A program made the position numbers and the translations under genes. A DNA stretch of 64,000 nucleotides from Pseudocoprococcus catus (lineage in GTDB: Bacteria > Bacillota > Clostridia > Lachnospirales > Lachnospiraceae). The stretch spans positions 1,447,358 to 1,511,357 of the forward strand of contig NZ_LR698973.1 of the NCBI RefSeq assembly GCF_902381825.1. The letters run 5' to 3'. The stretch's first letter is position 1. Each line of letters starts with the position of its first letter. Shown piece by piece: positions 17,303 through 25,811 of the stretch. The notes below the pieces were generated by a model, which was not told the DNA's origin, did no database searches, and worked only from the letters and a program-made list of their open reading frames with translations.

Positions 17303-17331
17303 TTGACAGACCAGTTGACCCGTGTTATAGT
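17303..17331 (+). promoter_or_regulatory. Promoter of the arginase-family gene
   Basis: TTGACA (17303-17308) and TATAGT (17326-17331) with a 17-bp spacer. The leader then carries a hairpin (AATGTCTG/CAGACATT, 17347-17378) just before the ribosome site, which could modulate translation. Confidence 0.65.
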
Positions 17332-17396
17332 GCAGTAAACTTAAGAAATGTCTGATATCTCATTCGATCACAGACATTGATTTATTGGAGGCAATC

Positions 17397-18242
17397 ATGT
17401 TTGAATTATACGGCTGTCCGACCCACTACGGCGTCGGTGCAAAGGGATTAATCAAAAGTATCGACTATTTAACAGAAAATTTTAAAAATCTTCAAATGAA
17501 TAAAGTTCCAGAAATCACGTGTAAGGGACCTTTCCGTGCCAATCTGAAGAATCTCGAAAGTGTATGCGCTACCTGCGAAGGCATTGCCAAGCAAGGTTAC
17601 CATATTCTAACATCTGGGCATCACCCTCTGATGATTGCCGGAGATCACAGTGCCGCCATGGGTTCTGTATCCGCTACATCCGTTTATACCAAAGGCGAAA
17701 CCGGGCTGATCTGGATTGATGCGCACCCGGATATCAACACTGACAAGACAACGGTTACCGGCAATATTCACGGAATGCCGGTGGCTGCACTTCTGGGACT
17801 TGGTGAACCTTCCCTGACACATTTTCTGGATGACAGCACCAAGTTAAAATCAGGCAACATTGTTATGCTTGGCCTGCGTGACATTGATCCGCCGGAAGCA
17901 GAAATTCTCAAAGAACACCATATTCGTTATTATAAATGGGATTATATTATGGAACACGGTCTTCAGAACTGTCTGAACGAAAGTATTGACTATCTCAGCC
18001 ACTGCCCGGCTGTTCATGTCAGCTTCGATATTGATTCCATGAATCCGAAGCTGATGCCTGGCGTCTCCGTTCCCGTTCCGGAAGGTTTCAATGAAGACGA
18101 CGTCTTCCTGATGATGGATGAGCTGCTGACACGGCTGCCGGTTCAGGCGATGGATATCGTTGAATTTAATCATGAACTGGACAAGGATGATATTACAGCT
18201 GGATTTGTATCCAGACTGGTGGAACATGTGCAGGGATTGTAA
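17397..18242 (+). CDS. Arginase/agmatinase/formiminoglutamase-family ureohydrolase
   Basis: A 281-residue ureohydrolase with the binuclear manganese site: GDHSAAMG (first His ligand), WIDAHPDINT (Asp-x-His-x-Asp), NIHGMPVAALLG, and SFDIDSMNPKLMPGV (Asp-x-Asp), ending with MDIVEFNHELD. The length and SFDIDSMNP motif favour arginase (arginine to ornithine and urea) but agmatinase cannot be excluded. The ATG at 17397 follows GGAGG with good spacing; an in-frame TTG four codons upstream overlaps the ribosome site and is unlikely. Monocistronic, ended by a strong terminator. Confidence 0.87.
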   Translation: MFELYGCPTHYGVGAKGLIKSIDYLTENFKNLQMNKVPEITCKGPFRANLKNLESVCATCEGIAKQGYHILTSGHHPLMIAGDHSAAMGSVSATSVYTKGETGLIWIDAHPDINTDKTTVTGNIHGMPVAALLGLGEPSLTHFLDDSTKLKSGNIVMLGLRDIDPPEAEILKEHHIRYYKWDYIMEHGLQNCLNESIDYLSHCPAVHVSFDIDSMNPKLMPGVSVPVPEGFNEDDVFLMMDELLTRLPVQAMDIVEFNHELDKDDITAGFVSRLVEHVQGL

Positions 18243-18268
18243 AATCTATTGAATCTTTTTGATACAGT

Positions 18269-18299
18269 AAAGGGGCGTATCACAATGATACGCCCCTTT
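18269..18299. terminator. Bidirectional hairpin terminator
   Basis: Perfect 14-bp stem (AAAGGGGCGTATCA/TGATACGCCCCTTT) with a 3-nt loop between the convergent arginase and AAA ATPase genes. Confidence 0.9.
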
Positions 18300-18301
18300 G
18301 T

Positions 18302-19114
18302 TCATCTCTCAAAATATTTTCTGTTTTTATCAAAAAATTCATAAAAATACCGAACGTTTTTCAATTCATACCACTTGGCCTCTTCTACTTCTGTTGATTC
18401 CAGATTATAGATTTTCGCCTGAAGTGTACCAAGCATAAAAGGCGAATGAGTGGCTATGATAAACTGACAGCCCAGGAAACGTGCACATTGATTGATTTCC
18501 TCTGCTAATTTCACCTGATTCTGCGGAGACAGAGAAACTTCAGGCTCGTCAAGAAGATACAGATTATCCGGCTCCAGAATGTCCGTCAACATCTGCATGG
18601 CTGTTTCACCATTTGAATATTTCTCCTGGGCAAATTTCAGAATCTGCATTGTGGACCATGACCTTCCATTTGTGCTGCGAAACATTTCCTGTGCCACGTC
18701 TTTGCGCATTCCTTTCCTCCGCACCTGCTCATAGACATATCCCTGCTCCAATGCCTCTTCCTGCTGGATCTTTTTAATCTCGTATAAAACATCTTCACTT
18801 TTCATGTAAAGACTGCCTGCCGGAATGGATAGATTCCTTCCAGTGTCATCTTCGCCTGTATCAAAGCGGCATTCTTCCACATAATTTTGTATATAATACT
18901 GTCCGTAGGCATATGTCTCATAGCCCTTTGCATTGATCTTCTGTGCAATAATATTCAGCAATGTTGACTTTCCACATCCGTTATCTCCATACAAAATCGT
19001 GATGGGTGCGAACACAAATGGATCACAATCCTTATCTTGAAAAACTGAATAAGGATAGAGATTCGGATTTTTCACCTTTTTATCACTCAGCGCAAAACTG
19101 CTTAAATAAATCAT
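18302..19114 (-). CDS. AAA/ABC-type ATPase, predicted stand-alone
   Basis: A 270-residue soluble ATPase of the SMC/ABC-like class (COG3910 pattern). It has Walker A GDNGCGKSTLLN near residue 46, an LSPQNQ segment after the Walker B NLYLLDEPEVSL (about 190), and an H-loop ATHSPFML. There are no membrane segments or partner permease. Such proteins occur in accessory regions and their roles are mostly unknown; some relatives act in defence systems. Its ATG lies 4 nt beyond the stop of the phosphoesterase-like gene, so the two are co-translated. Confidence 0.8.
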   Translation of the reverse strand: MIYLSSFALSDKKVKNPNLYPYSVFQDKDCDPFVFAPITILYGDNGCGKSTLLNIIAQKINAKGYETYAYGQYYIQNYVEECRFDTGEDDTGRNLSIPAGSLYMKSEDVLYEIKKIQQEEALEQGYVYEQVRRKGMRKDVAQEMFRSTNGRSWSTMQILKFAQEKYSNGETAMQMLTDILEPDNLYLLDEPEVSLSPQNQVKLAEEINQCARFLGCQFIIATHSPFMLGTLQAKIYNLESTEVEEAKWYELKNVRYFYEFFDKNRKYFER

Positions 19115-19117
19115 TCT

Positions 19118-19489
19118 TTACACCTTACTCCTTGAATTCAGGATTTCCTCCAGCGTTCTCGGCGTATAATTCATATAATCCCGCATACATCCAACGTTAT
19201 AGGCTCTTAATTCTTCCGCTTCATAGACATGCCGGCAGTCATTCGCCCTCATCTCGGACAGACACTTCTGATAAAACCTGTCTTCCTCACTCTCATGGGT
19301 ATGCCCATACAAGAGAATTCTTCCTCGTCCCATGTTCCTCCAACTGAAAATCGGATAATGGCTCAAAACCAGACTATAATGCTCCTTACCAATCGTGTCA
19401 TGCATTTCCTGCAATGACGCAAATGGCCGAGGATCAAAGGCAATGGCGTTTTCATGAAATAAATGTAAATCACTGATATAATACTTCAA
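19118..19489 (-). pseudogene. Metallophosphoesterase with internal deletion
   Basis: A 123-residue calcineurin-like phosphoesterase remnant. The first motif (YISDLHLFHENAIAFDPRPF) and the last motifs (LVLSHYPIFSW, LLYGHTHES) are present, but residues 33-36 jump from MHDTI straight to KEHYSLVLSHYP. The central section that normally carries the GDxx(D/H) and GN(H/D) metal ligands, some 60-70 residues, is missing in frame. A complete two-metal site cannot form, so it is probably inactive or re-purposed. It is co-transcribed with the downstream ATPase, and a GGAGG precedes the ATG. Confidence 0.7.
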
Positions 19490-19604
19490 TTTTCATTCCT
19501 CCTCTCCTATATTTGTATTTGCTGTGGATAGTATTAGCATAACATACTCTATATAATTTTGCTTCCTAACCATCAGTAAAACAACTCATTCATAAAATCT
19601 ACAT

Positions 19605-20117
19605 TTAATCTTCATTATTTTTCAGATATGCGATAATATTTCTCTGCAATTGCCTATATCTTGCATTTGTATCCGAATTTTTACAGCAATATTCCCTTTG
19701 CATTGTTTCATTTGGTTCATATGCAACTTCAATATTATACAAGTCAAACTGTTCACGTGTAAGATCTACATACTGTCCTGTTATTTTATTAAAATAATGT
19801 GTTCCACCGCCCTCTACTCTTATTCGATGAATACTTCCACCAAACATATCATATACCAATGTTGCAGTAATTGCACACTGACCATAAGAAGGATCCTCTG
19901 AAACCCATTCGCTCTGACATGACTTATATGCAGTACTGGAACTCCAGGATTTTCTCAAAACAGCATACAATTTATGTAAAGTGTCAATTCCCTTAAATGC
20001 CTCTACTTCTTTACACTTTTTATCTTTTAGCTCCTGACCCTGATAATAAAAACCATCTACACCTGCCGGAACTACATCCACAAGTTCCTCTAAAGCTTTC
20101 TCAACAGCAGTTCTCAT
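19605..20117 (-). CDS. YunG family protein
   Basis: A roughly 170-residue cytosolic protein matching the YunG family of Bacillus: KSWSSSTAYKSCQ followed by DPSYGQCAITATLVYDMFGGSI and GGTHYFN, with VDLTREQF near residue 120. The conserved Cys in GQCA and the His in THYFN, plus a following Asp, are arranged like a cysteine-peptidase/transglutaminase-like triad, but no activity is established to my knowledge. The ATG at 20117 is preceded by GGGGGAT; an ATG four codons earlier (20129) lacks a ribosome site. It is separated from its neighbours by AT-rich gaps. Confidence 0.75.
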   Translation of the reverse strand: MRTAVEKALEELVDVVPAGVDGFYYQGQELKDKKCKEVEAFKGIDTLHKLYAVLRKSWSSSTAYKSCQSEWVSEDPSYGQCAITATLVYDMFGGSIHRIRVEGGGTHYFNKITGQYVDLTREQFDLYNIEVAYEPNETMQREYCCKNSDTNARYRQLQRNIIAYLKNNED

Positions 20118-20266
20118 ATTATCCCCCATCTATGATTTAAATAATTTCTTTATTACACATTATAACATTTCACATATAAATAAAAAGGGACTTATTTTCA
20201 TCACAATTAAATACTTTTCTATATACACGTTGCGACAAACTTTTTTCTTAAATCCATATATAATAA

Positions 20267-20409
20267 TTGCACCACCGGCGAGTTTTGAGTACAATTAAAG
20301 GAGAATCCATAAATGTCGCATGAAGATTCTTTCTTATCAAGAACAAAATAAATCACCAGAAGAAATTGCTGCTCTCTGTGAGCAATCCATATTGTACTGG
20401 ATGTCCTGA
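20267..20409 (+). pseudogene. Truncated ORF with intact expression signals
   Basis: A near-consensus promoter (TTGCAC at 20267, TACAAT at 20290, 17-bp spacer) and a good Shine-Dalgarno (AAAGGAG at 20297) lead into only very short frames: 12 codons from 20313, or 29 codons from 20320 (MKILSYQEQNKSPEEIAALC...). The 29-residue frame reads like the amphipathic beginning of a real protein. It is best explained as the surviving 5' end of a lost gene, or a small peptide gene. The surrounding 20130-20688 gap otherwise holds only a hairpin at 20484. Confidence 0.35.
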
Positions 20410-20483
20410 AAAAACATAATCTATAATTTTTTAAAGTCAAATATAAGTTTATAAAACTGTTGTAAAACGCTTACATTTCCAAA

Positions 20484-20515
20484 CAGGCCATCACATTTCC
20501 ACATGTGATGGCCTG
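20484..20515. terminator. Strong hairpin, possible terminator
   Basis: Perfect 13-bp stem (CAGGCCATCACAT/ATGTGATGGCCTG) with a 6-nt loop, but only a weak T-run follows on either strand. Confidence 0.45.
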
Positions 20516-20688
20516 CTTTGGATATTTCATTCATTATCTGCTGAGCCTCGCCGTATGCTGTCATTTTCAACTAATAGTTCAATGTTTTTCCCATTCATCC
20601 ATGCTATACTCTGTAATCAAAGAGCACGCAACAATTAGATTTAACCAGCCAGAAGACTGTTCCTTAACTGGCCCCGGAGGAAAATACC

Positions 20689-20874
20689 ATGAGCAAATAC
20701 AGAGAAACACCATGCAAATTTTATATCTGCCGCGGCGAATGTTCAAAGGGCCGTACTGCCGAGCATAAGACTTACTGTCAGCACTGCAGCAAATATTATC
20801 CAAGAGCAAAAGTCCGCCATATTAACCAGAAGAAACGCTATAATGAACAGCAGCGCAGTCAAATCACTGCCTGA
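20689..20874 (+). CDS. Small cysteine-rich, zinc-finger-like protein
   Basis: A 61-residue basic protein with five cysteines and two histidines (PCKFYICRGECSKGR, HKTYCQHCSKYYPR) consistent with a small zinc-binding fold. GGAGG is placed 8 nt before the ATG, strongly suggesting it is translated. I have seen similar short proteins in Lachnospiraceae but know no function; the basic tail (KVRHINQKKRYNEQQR) could contact nucleic acid. Confidence 0.7.
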   Translation: MSKYRETPCKFYICRGECSKGRTAEHKTYCQHCSKYYPRAKVRHINQKKRYNEQQRSQITA

Positions 20875-20948
20875 AACAACACCAGAAAGAGGATTCTATG
20901 AATTTACTATCTTCTACCATGAAATATTCAGCCACAGATAATACAGTG

Positions 20949-21359
20949 TCACGCCCGTTTTTGAGGCAAAAAATTTTTTGTTCTCTCTCTGCGCGACCTC
21001 GTCAATGCGAAGCTGAACATTTCGTATCCCATTTCCGCAAGTCGCTGGCGAAGTCTCTTAACGATTTCCTGTCGTATATTCATCGCTTCATACTGTGAAT
21101 AGCCTTTCAAGAAAGAAAGCATTGTATACCTCTGAAATCCCGTTTCACTGACAGACGGTTGGATAAAGTAATCTGTTGTATCCCAATAAAATTGATCATA
21201 ATATCCGGTTAAATTTCGCTTGCCATCCCTTGCCGCATTACGTGAAAGTACCTTAATGCCCGTAATCAGCCCTTCAACCTCACGATGAATGATTTCTTCC
21301 TTCTTATTGCTGTATGAATTTTCCCATTCAATTTTTCTTAATTCGTCACAAAAACTCAT
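20949..21359 (-). CDS. Hypothetical protein
   Basis: A 136-residue soluble, mostly helical, charged protein that I do not recognise. The composition is protein-like throughout (ELRKIEWENSYSNKKEEIIHREVEGLITGIKV; YDQFYWDTTDYF), and GGAGGAGAT sits just before the ATG. There are no membrane segments and no cysteine motif. It ends with a very basic tail (TRSRRERTKNFLPQKRA). The neighbours are other small hypothetical genes in a low-density stretch. Confidence 0.6.
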   Translation of the reverse strand: MSFCDELRKIEWENSYSNKKEEIIHREVEGLITGIKVLSRNAARDGKRNLTGYYDQFYWDTTDYFIQPSVSETGFQRYTMLSFLKGYSQYEAMNIRQEIVKRLRQRLAEMGYEMFSFALTRSRRERTKNFLPQKRA

Positions 21360-21489
21360 TGTATATCTCCTCCGTTTAGATTCATCCTTAGGCGGCTCAC
21401 CCGCAAAATTTATTTCTGTTGTTCTTTTGTGACTTTAATATAACACAGCCTAAAGACGCATCTGTTCCCGGAAGGAGTATTTTTCTGCA

Positions 21490-22227
21490 TTAGGAAATAA
21501 AGACATCCAGCATATCCCTGCACCATTTCAACTCCCTGGTATAGCGCTGTTTCAATGCCTCCGGATTATTTCTGTCTCTTCCCACCTCAAAGAAATGATG
21601 GCCGCTGTGCACCGCCAGATCCAACTTTCCATCCCCATGCAGACAAACCGCAAATTCTCCAAAGGCCGTCTGCGTCAGTTCAAGAATCCGGGCCATTCTG
21701 TCCTGATTCAGAAAATACATCACCCACTCCTCATTATCACAGCTGAGATTAAACCGTTTATCAAAAGCTTCATACCCGGTTTTAATCTTTTTTGTCCGGA
21801 AGATTTTATCCATTTTGCCTCTCGGCCAGAATGTAAAACCGGTAGGAAATGTCTCCCCAAGTTCACAGCACATCCACTGTCCCCGGTAAATCTCCTGCTC
21901 ATTTGTCTGCCGCATATCGTTGTTCTCATCAATATAGTCATTCACCTCTGTTAAAGTAATGCTGCACAACTCTGCCGGATGTCCCTGATAACGAAAACAA
22001 ATATTGCCGCTGCTGTTAAGATAGCTATATGTTTGCAGCGGAATATTTGATCCCTTAACATCCAGTAAATGCCCTTCCGGATGCATCTGCACATCATCAA
22101 AAAGTGCATTCATCACTCCCGGCACAATCGCATCATTTACTGCCTGATCAGCAGTCTCTTTTGATTTCTTCAAAACTGAATGAATAATACAAGCAACAAT
22201 AATCAGCCCAATAATTACATATGACAT
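21490..22227 (-). CDS. DUF3137 family membrane-anchored protein
   Basis: A 245-residue protein with one N-terminal transmembrane helix (YVIIGLIIVACIIHSVL) followed by a soluble domain matching the DUF3137 pattern: IYRGQWMCCELGETF, KTGYEAFDKRFNLSCDNEEWVMYFL, and the terminal DGKLDLAVHSGHHFFEV. The start at 22227 is chosen because GGAGGTGCG lies 4-8 nt upstream; the open frame continues further upstream but reads through the terminator hairpin of the regulator gene. The function of DUF3137 proteins is unknown. Confidence 0.8.
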   Translation of the reverse strand: MSYVIIGLIIVACIIHSVLKKSKETADQAVNDAIVPGVMNALFDDVQMHPEGHLLDVKGSNIPLQTYSYLNSSGNICFRYQGHPAELCSITLTEVNDYIDENNDMRQTNEQEIYRGQWMCCELGETFPTGFTFWPRGKMDKIFRTKKIKTGYEAFDKRFNLSCDNEEWVMYFLNQDRMARILELTQTAFGEFAVCLHGDGKLDLAVHSGHHFFEVGRDRNNPEALKQRYTRELKWCRDMLDVFIS

Positions 22228-22255
22228 ATAACGCACCTCCACTTTGTAGAAAAAG

Positions 22256-22292
22256 AAAAATCCACTGTACCGACATTGTACAATGGATTTTT
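22256..22292 (-). terminator. Terminator of the LuxR/MalT-like gene
   Basis: 15-bp stem with one mismatch (AAAAATCCACTGTAC/GTACAATGGATTTTT), followed on the minus strand by a T-rich run. Confidence 0.8.
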
Positions 22293-22314
22293 TGCAATGG
22301 CTATTCACCAATAG

Positions 22315-24813
22315 TTAGGAATTCTCTTCCAACAGCTGTAACAGCTGCTTTCTCTTTGTTCTGGTATCCCCTTCAATCTGAAGTTTTGAATAAATCTGTT
22401 TGACATATTGTTTGACACTTCCTTCTGAAAGGAACATTTTCTCCGCGATTTCCCGGTTCGTTTGATGCTGATTAATGAGCAGCACCATTTCATATTCTTT
22501 ATCTGTCAATACAGCCAGTACCTCCGGGCGATGTGCCTCTTTCCTTAGACATTCCCGCCGCATCTCATACATTTCACCCATCTGTATCAGATACCTGACA
22601 AACAGGCTTTCCTGTTTCTGACAGCGCAGTAAAAGTTTTTTCAAATAACGATAATTCTCCACAAACGGAAGCATCAGATAATCCGTCTCCGCCTCCAGAA
22701 TGGCCTGCGTCAGCATCTGCTCCGCCCCCTGCCATTTTCCCATGGCTTCATAAGCAGCCGCTGTCTGAATACGGATGTGCAGCGCCACCAGCCTATAATG
22801 CATGCCTTCGCAGACAGAAAGCTGTCCATCGCTGCGGCCAATCACCTTTGCATAATTTTCCTGTGCCAGATAAACCTGATTTTCAATCAGCAGCATCATT
22901 GGTCTTCCCGGGGCAAGCATATTGATATCCGAAAGCCTGTGTTCACCAAATATCGGAGGAATCTTCTCAGACTCACCCAACAGCGCATAATAATAGGCAC
23001 TGATGCCACTCCATATATTAAGCCAGGCAGCATTATGATGGCGCAGTAATTCGGTGCGCCGCCTCTCCAGACTACAATGCGGCTTCATTTCCGCAGCCAG
23101 AGCCAGTCGCCATGCCAGAAAATCACAGCAAAGCGCCATATTTTCCTGTCCATTTCCTTCAATCTGTGCATAAGCCCGTTCCAGCTCAATCTGTGCATCC
23201 GCAAATCTTCCCTGTACAAAAGCTGCTTCCGCCCTCATAATCGTTTCTGCCCCCTGTCCGTGACCACAGGTAATCTTGTAATAATGCGGCATACATTCAT
23301 CCATCTGGGCAAGCTCACTTTCCAACTGTCCCGGACCGCGGTAAAACATCATCAGCACAGAAGGCGATCCAAAGGTCCAGCCGCCGTTGTTCTGAATACT
23401 GATGGCCGGTCTGGACATCTGGCTGCTGGCTCTTCGATGCAGCTGACTCATAGCTCCGATATCATTATAGCAAAGGAAACTCATAATTAAATCGCATTCC
23501 CCCAACAGATTGCCACGTTCCTCATCAGAGAGCGCTGCATTTTCCTCCACCACTTCCATCAAAAGCACTTTCAATTCCATCATCTTCGGAATCAGACGCC
23601 AGTTAAACATGCTGCGCATCAGCACCAGAATCGCCAATGGATGTGCTTTCAAAATGGAAACAGGACATTCAGCCAACACATTCATAACCTCCTGCGCATT
23701 CAGTGAAGCGAGCAGAATTCCCGCATCATTTTTAACAACACGAAGAAATGCATCATAATTTTTACTTCTTCGATAGACATCCATGGCATGCAGATACTGA
23801 CTGTGCTGCTCATACCACAGGCCAAAACGATTCAGGTAAAATGCCTGTTTTTCTTCATCCAACGCCGCAAAAACCCGATTGGCACATTCTTTCATCATAT
23901 GATGAAATCTGAAAGTCACACCATCTGCCAGGCATTTCACAAAAGCATTCTGCTCAGTCAGAATATTCAGCATGGCTCTTACTTCCTCATCTTCTGTAAC
24001 AAAAACAGCCATTTCTGCCGAAAACTCGTCCGCAATCCCCATAACAGCCAGAAATTCCCGTTGCTTTGCAGAAAGCGGTTCAATCATCGCCTTGGTAAAT
24101 GCCGCATAAATATCCGAAGCCCCATCCGGCAGCACGCCCCGCTCCAAAAATATCTGCAAATTCAGATAGACTGCTGAGAACCATCCCTCACTGGAATAAA
24201 AAAGTGTTTCTGTCTGTTTCTCAGACAGTTTTATTCCACAGCGCTTCACATAAACCGCAAGCTCTTTATGATTCAGTCGCAGCTGTTCTACACCAATCTG
24301 GTAAACTTTGCCGCCCAGACACAAAATATCTGCCGACGAAAGAAATTGATTTCTCCCTGCAACAATCAAATGGACATTTCCCGACAATCGCCTGGCAAGC
24401 ATACACAAAAAAGCAGATGCACGGCTATCCGTCAACAGATGAAAATCATCAATAAAAATGTAACAACTGCCTGTTTTCGACAATTCATGACACATATCCT
24501 CTATCAGCAATCCTGCTCCTGCAACATCCTCCGGACAGGCATAATCCTCCAGAAAACCAAAACCCGCCCGTTTAAAAGCCACCTGTACACTTTTCCAGAA
24601 AATAGCCAGATTGTCCGAATACACACTGATACGGATCAGACACAGTGCATCCATTTTCCCCTGTTCATCCAAAAACCAGTTGATGGCTGTTGTCTTTCCG
24701 TATCCCATGGGAGCCACCACCGTTGTCAGCGCACAACAGGTAACCGGACGCAGACACGCCTTCAGCCGTTCTGATATATAAATTGTATTCAGATTCCATT
24801 TTTGTCTTGCCAC
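22315..24813 (-). CDS. LuxR-family, MalT-like signal-transduction ATPase regulator
   Basis: An 832-residue STAND-type transcription regulator. The N-terminal nucleotide-binding domain has Walker A APMGYGKTTA (about residue 35) and Walker B CYIFIDDFHLL (about 120). A winged-helix/arm region and a long TPR-like helical repeat section (about 350-740) normally sense the inducer. A C-terminal LuxR helix-turn-helix (LTDKEYEMVLLINQHQTNREIAEKMFLSEGSVKQYVKQIY) binds DNA. The start is GTG with GGAGG 7 nt upstream. No catabolic or transport operon adjoins it, so its target is not evident. Confidence 0.88.
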   Translation of the reverse strand: MARQKWNLNTIYISERLKACLRPVTCCALTTVVAPMGYGKTTAINWFLDEQGKMDALCLIRISVYSDNLAIFWKSVQVAFKRAGFGFLEDYACPEDVAGAGLLIEDMCHELSKTGSCYIFIDDFHLLTDSRASAFLCMLARRLSGNVHLIVAGRNQFLSSADILCLGGKVYQIGVEQLRLNHKELAVYVKRCGIKLSEKQTETLFYSSEGWFSAVYLNLQIFLERGVLPDGASDIYAAFTKAMIEPLSAKQREFLAVMGIADEFSAEMAVFVTEDEEVRAMLNILTEQNAFVKCLADGVTFRFHHMMKECANRVFAALDEEKQAFYLNRFGLWYEQHSQYLHAMDVYRRSKNYDAFLRVVKNDAGILLASLNAQEVMNVLAECPVSILKAHPLAILVLMRSMFNWRLIPKMMELKVLLMEVVEENAALSDEERGNLLGECDLIMSFLCYNDIGAMSQLHRRASSQMSRPAISIQNNGGWTFGSPSVLMMFYRGPGQLESELAQMDECMPHYYKITCGHGQGAETIMRAEAAFVQGRFADAQIELERAYAQIEGNGQENMALCCDFLAWRLALAAEMKPHCSLERRRTELLRHHNAAWLNIWSGISAYYYALLGESEKIPPIFGEHRLSDINMLAPGRPMMLLIENQVYLAQENYAKVIGRSDGQLSVCEGMHYRLVALHIRIQTAAAYEAMGKWQGAEQMLTQAILEAETDYLMLPFVENYRYLKKLLLRCQKQESLFVRYLIQMGEMYEMRRECLRKEAHRPEVLAVLTDKEYEMVLLINQHQTNREIAEKMFLSEGSVKQYVKQIYSKLQIEGDTRTKRKQLLQLLEENS

Positions 24814-24864
24814 TGCGCCGCCTCCTAATATATGTAAAAAAATCTCCGTTATGTACTGCTCTGA

Positions 24865-24969
24865 TTATATTCCCTGCAATACATCTAACTTTTCTTTCAA
24901 TACCTCTAAATCCTTATCTGATGATGCCGATTTTAATGCCTCAAAATACTTTTTGGCCACCTGATACAT
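24865..24969 (-). other. Possible 34-codon ORF or gene fragment upstream of the regulator
   Basis: A short frame reading MYQVAKKYFEALKSASSDKD... to LDVLQGI then stop. The composition is helical and protein-like, and an adjacent frame upstream also looks coding, ended by an in-frame stop. No Shine-Dalgarno is present. It may be the 3' remnant of a disrupted gene. The rest of the 24814-25076 stretch shows nothing else. Confidence 0.3.
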
Positions 24970-25076
24970 TTTCACTTTCTTTTCACTGTACCATCAGGAT
25001 TTTTTACTGCAATTTTCCCATACCTTGATGAATATACAAGAATTATAAATCAAAGAGAGGAGGGACACAACATTTT

Positions 25077-25190
25077 TCATAACTTGTTTGTGCCTTGAGC
25101 GAAGCGAAAGGAATGATAAAAACTATGTAATTCTTCCTCTTTTAATACACAAGAAACAATAATGATGCCAATCAATAAAATCCAGAACAT
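25077..25190 (-). pseudogene. Truncated paralogue of the 25812-26261 membrane protein
   Basis: A 37-residue frame beginning MFWILLIGIIIVSCVLKEE, nearly identical in protein and DNA to the signal-anchor start (MFWILVIGIVIVYCVLKGE) of the gene 1 kb away. After about 17 codons the similarity ends and the frame stops soon after. This is the preserved 5' end of a duplicated gene whose body has been lost. It follows the hypothetical gene at 25210 by 19 bp. Confidence 0.6.
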
Positions 25191-25209
25191 TTTTATTCAT
25201 CTTTTCCAT

Positions 25210-25641
25210 TTATAATCTATAAAACACCTGAAATGTAGGCGTATACACATAACCCGCTGAATTTTTCTTCTTAAAAATTTTTTCACCAAATGTATGTTCC
25301 ACACCTGAATACATTAATTTATATTCAATTTGAAAACCATCCTTTTCCGCTTTTGCCTTAAAATCTTTCAAAAAACGTTCACCTAAAGAAGTCATTTTCG
25401 CAACATAATAATCTGTGAAAAGTCCCTTGTTTTTCCATTCAAAAGTATACTTCCCCGGAACCAGCATCCTTGGAATTTCCGCTGCATATCCTTTAGAAAT
25501 TCCTTTATTTGCTGAGTCTTCTACTGTACATATAAACTTAGCATATGTTTTATTTAATGTTTCTTCATAATCATCGACTTTCTCAGTTTTTGTTTTTTTA
25601 TTCTGTGCTGCCATCTTTCTCATCTCATCTGCTTTTGTCAT
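25210..25641 (-). CDS. Hypothetical protein
   Basis: A 143-residue, lysine-rich soluble protein not recognised. The first 30 residues are charged and probably disordered (KMAAQNKKTKTEKVDDYEE), followed by a mixed alpha/beta domain. AGGAGAG precedes the ATG. Its upstream region shares a block of more than 20 identical bases with the leader of the 26261 gene (25681-25727 versus 26303-26345), so the two are probably expressed together or arose from one duplicated unit. No function is proposed. Confidence 0.6.
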   Translation of the reverse strand: MTKADEMRKMAAQNKKTKTEKVDDYEETLNKTYAKFICTVEDSANKGISKGYAAEIPRMLVPGKYTFEWKNKGLFTDYYVAKMTSLGERFLKDFKAKAEKDGFQIEYKLMYSGVEHTFGEKIFKKKNSAGYVYTPTFQVFYRL

Positions 25642-25680
25642 GATATACTCTCCTTTTTCTAAACACGTATCTGTAATAGC

Positions 25681-25727
25681 TTTGTTGTCTCTAATATATC
25701 ATATTGCATACGTGGGAGTATTCCTGG
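25681..25727. repeat. Duplicated leader block, copy 1
   Basis: Shares TTGTTGTCTCTAATATATCA and flanking bases with copy 2 at 26303-26345. Both copies lie 40-85 bp upstream of small minus-strand genes, consistent with a duplicated promoter region; minus-strand TATATT could be a -10. Confidence 0.6.
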
Positions 25728-25811
25728 AAAGCCTTATTTTCTCACTATGAGCTTTGCTCATTATCCGCGCAAACCTAAAAAGAGGCGAATTTTCACACTC
25801 GCCTCTCAGAA

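Noticed and set aside
20898-21098. 66-codon plus-strand frame with an AGAGGA ribosome-like site
   Set aside because: Most of it overlaps the 3' half of a more convincing minus-strand gene (20949-21359); composition is shadow-like.
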